64,000 nt of DNA, taken from contig OX439128.1 in NCBI GenBank assembly GCA_949318235.1, forward strand, positions 47,147,030 through 47,211,029, written 5' to 3'. The stretch comes from Ecdyonurus torrentis (Eukaryota; Arthropoda; Insecta; Ephemeroptera; Heptageniidae). The position numbers and the translations under genes are program-made. Below are positions 61,762 through 64,000 of the stretch, in pieces. The notes under the pieces are model-generated. The model saw nothing but the letters and a program-made list of their open reading frames with translations, had not been told where the DNA came from and did not search any database. The first letter of the stretch is position 1. Each line of letters starts with the position of its first letter.

Positions 61762-63701
61762 ATGAAGGTGCAGGTAAGTACTGCATAATATACATACAAT
61801 GACATTTGAAACTTATGTATGTATTTTTTTTTCTATCTATTTTTCTATGTATTCTACATTTCCTATTTCATATCTAATTGCATGATTTGCATGATATAAT
61901 AATCTATATTGCATTAGATTTCAATGTCACTTTCATATCTTATTTTTCAGTTTATTTATTTCCATTTAATTAAATTTTTTAATGCTTTTTTGAATGTTTT
62001 TTTTTTTTATACATTGGTTTTGGATTAACTTGAAATTATCTTTAAAAATCGTAAAACTTATGTGCTTTTTTTTTTTTTTTTTTTTTTTAGGTACTCTTCT
62101 AATATAATTTCCGCCAAGAGATTTCAATGCATGCAAAATCCCTTCTGCAGATAGTACTATTATTATTATTATTATTTTTTTTTTTTTCATTTGTAACAAG
62201 TAATTTCTTGTGTGGTGGATGGTGTTAATCTAAACTAAATTAATTTTCTGGCATCTAATAATAGCATCAGTGGCTGCTTTAAGTATGTGTGTAGTTTAAC
62301 AATTAACCTATAAGTGGATGCGTTTTGTATAAATATAGTGATTGTAGGACGAGAGAAATGAATTAAATATTTCAAATTTTACCTTTCTAAATCGAAAATT
62401 ATAATTTAAAAATCTTCATAATCAAGCAATTTAAAGGCGTAGAACACGTTGAACAAAAAACATGTATAATATTCTAACATACCTAAATATCAACGTTGAT
62501 TAGGCCAGAGTAATTGATTAATTTATTTTGCATTTACGAAATACCAGATGTGGGTTTACAGCTCACTGGCCCACGCCCGCGGAAACAAGCAAGCTGTGAC
62601 GTTTTAACCCCGTATCTGCCACTTCGAAAATGCAAAATAAATTAGAAATCAATGACTTTGGCCAAATCAACGTTGATATTTAAGTATGTTAAGATATTAA
62701 CCATGTTTTTTGTTCAACGTGTTCTTTAAAACCACAACAGTTAAAAGAACAATAAAAATATCATATATTAATTCGTGCATATAATTTTTCTAATTTAATT
62801 CAATTTAATATAATTTGTTTACATTAGCTTATAGTGTTAAATAATGTCTACATTAAAATAATGACTTAATTATAGTAGTTTGTGAATGCTCAGTCATGAC
62901 GCTCTTTGTTGAAAGCCCGCGCGTCACGTTGAGTCGCACCTCACTCTAAATTATATCTCGTCCATTTCTATAATGATTTTTTTTTCTAACTTGATCATTT
63001 CGTGACTTCAATCTTGATTAATATTTTTTAAGAGTGATAAATAAAATATAATCATCTTAAAGAACTATTTTCAATTTTATTTTTACGCTAAGAAAAAGTT
63101 CTTCTTCCTTTCTTTTTTAATTTTTTCTTTCTACAAGAAATATTCAATTAAGGTAGTAAGTTTTACAGAGTGAAAAAAAAAATGTAATTAATTTTTTATA
63201 TTTTTACTAAAATAATCCGTGTTCTGTCATCTGTAGTCGAATTCTTAAATAATAATAATAATAACAAAAAAAAAGCTTAAATATATTTAATTTAATTCCC
63301 CTGTATTTAAATTATTTGACTCGATCTTAAAATGTGTCAAATTTTTGCAGTTGATAATTTAAACGAGTATATAGATTACTTGTTTACAACATAACAAAGT
63401 GATTGAACAAACTAGGTTATATAGCAAGGTTTTGAAATGTGATTTTCATGTATTTCAGCTGGTAATTCTCCTGGCTCTTGTGGTGTTCGCCCTTGCCGCA
63501 GAACCCCAGGAAGTAGAGGAAGACGCCAAGGTCACTGAAAAACGCGGTGCTTATGGATTTGGATATGGCTATGGCGGTTTACCTTACTACGGTGGATATG
63601 GATATGGACGTTACTACGGAGGTCACGGAGGTTACTACGGTCGTCCCTATGGATATTATGGTGGATACTACCCTCGTTTTGGATATGGTGGTTTCTTCTA
63701 A
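61762..63701 (+). CDS. Secreted Gly/Tyr-rich KR precursor (family member 5)
   Basis: Exon 61762-61773 (MKVQ), 1.7 kb phase-0 intron, exon 63459-63701; 84 residues. Signal peptide to about residue 17 (LVILLALVVFALA), strongly acidic propeptide (AEPQEVEEDAKVTE) and KR at 32-33. The 51-residue tail is GAYGFGYGYGGLPYYGG, then Tyr-Gly pairs with Arg and His at intervals (GRYYGGHGGYYGRPYGYYGG) and ends FGYGGFF. The intron carries TTAA foldback copy 4. AATAAA at 63728. Confidence 0.88.
62431..62729. mobile_element. TTAA foldback element, copy 4
   Basis: Left TTAA with AGGCGTAGAACACGTTGAAC; the right end is GTTCAACGTGTTC then TTTAA, having lost about seven terminal bases. The arms pair through AACGTTGATTAGGCCAGAGT and its partner, with a loop near CCCACGCCCGCGGAAAC. 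It lies in the intron of the last Gly/Tyr gene. Confidence 0.8.
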
Positions 63702-64000
63702 TATTGCCATTTAAAGATTACCTGATGAATAAAATTACAAAAAGAAAAACAATGCCCTTAATGTTAATTGCAATAGTTAAAATTTATTTGCACATCAACA
63801 AAACTTTTTTATATGTCATTTTATACTGATATTGTTGCACAAAAAAAAAGTAATAAACATGTAAACTTTGTACCATACTTTGTGTGATACAGTGACTTTT
63901 ATTTATCTCTCCTTTTACCCCAAATCTCTCGTAATTTAGATTTCAGAGTAACTTAGCTACCTTATTTCAATAAATTTTGATTGCAGTATATAACTGAAAT
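63702..64000. other. 3' flank of last gene
   Basis: Contains the AATAAA of the last Gly/Tyr gene at 63728 and AT-rich sequence; nothing else is seen. Confidence 0.5.

Overview
The window is a very AT-rich piece of an animal nuclear genome, almost certainly arthropod. It has spliced genes with GT-AG introns, TATA boxes about 52-77 bp upstream of short first exons, long dinucleotide arrays and many short foldback transposons. A hemimetabolous insect (hemipteran-like) is my best guess, but nothing in the sequence fixes the order.

Left part (1-16 kb): conserved housekeeping genes. On the minus strand is the N-terminal three quarters of an SLC18B1-like MFS transporter (seven exons, running off the left edge). 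On the plus strand is a complete seven-exon HUS1 checkpoint-clamp gene (281 codons). Converging on it, on the minus strand, is a complete two-exon mitochondrial ribosomal protein uL14m gene (150 codons). Just upstream of that, also on the minus strand, is a small unrecognised two-exon gene (106 codons) whose last exon adjoins the uL14m promoter. HUS1 introns are packed with transposon relics: a 1.3 kb Tc1/mariner-type element, foldback elements and a non-LTR retrotransposon tail.

Middle (16-28 kb): mostly non-coding, with interspersed repeats, (GT)n/(GA)n arrays and one minus-strand gene for a secreted Ser/Pro-rich protein.

Right part (28-64 kb): a spread-out cluster of seven small plus-strand genes for secreted proteins. 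Nearly all share one architecture: TATA box, a first coding exon of 4-7 codons, a phase-0 intron inside the signal peptide, and one long second exon. Five of them encode signal peptide, short acidic propeptide, a Lys-Arg site, then a Gly/Tyr-rich tail. The other two are Gln/Tyr/Pro-rich and His-rich. They look like structural (cuticle-, silk- or lining-type) proteins or Gly/Tyr-rich peptide precursors.

Two TTAA-flanked foldback families (four and two copies), one TA-type MITE family (five copies), several single foldback elements and two SINE/LINE-like tails account for much of the non-coding DNA. No tRNA, rRNA, CRISPR or bacterial-type feature was seen.
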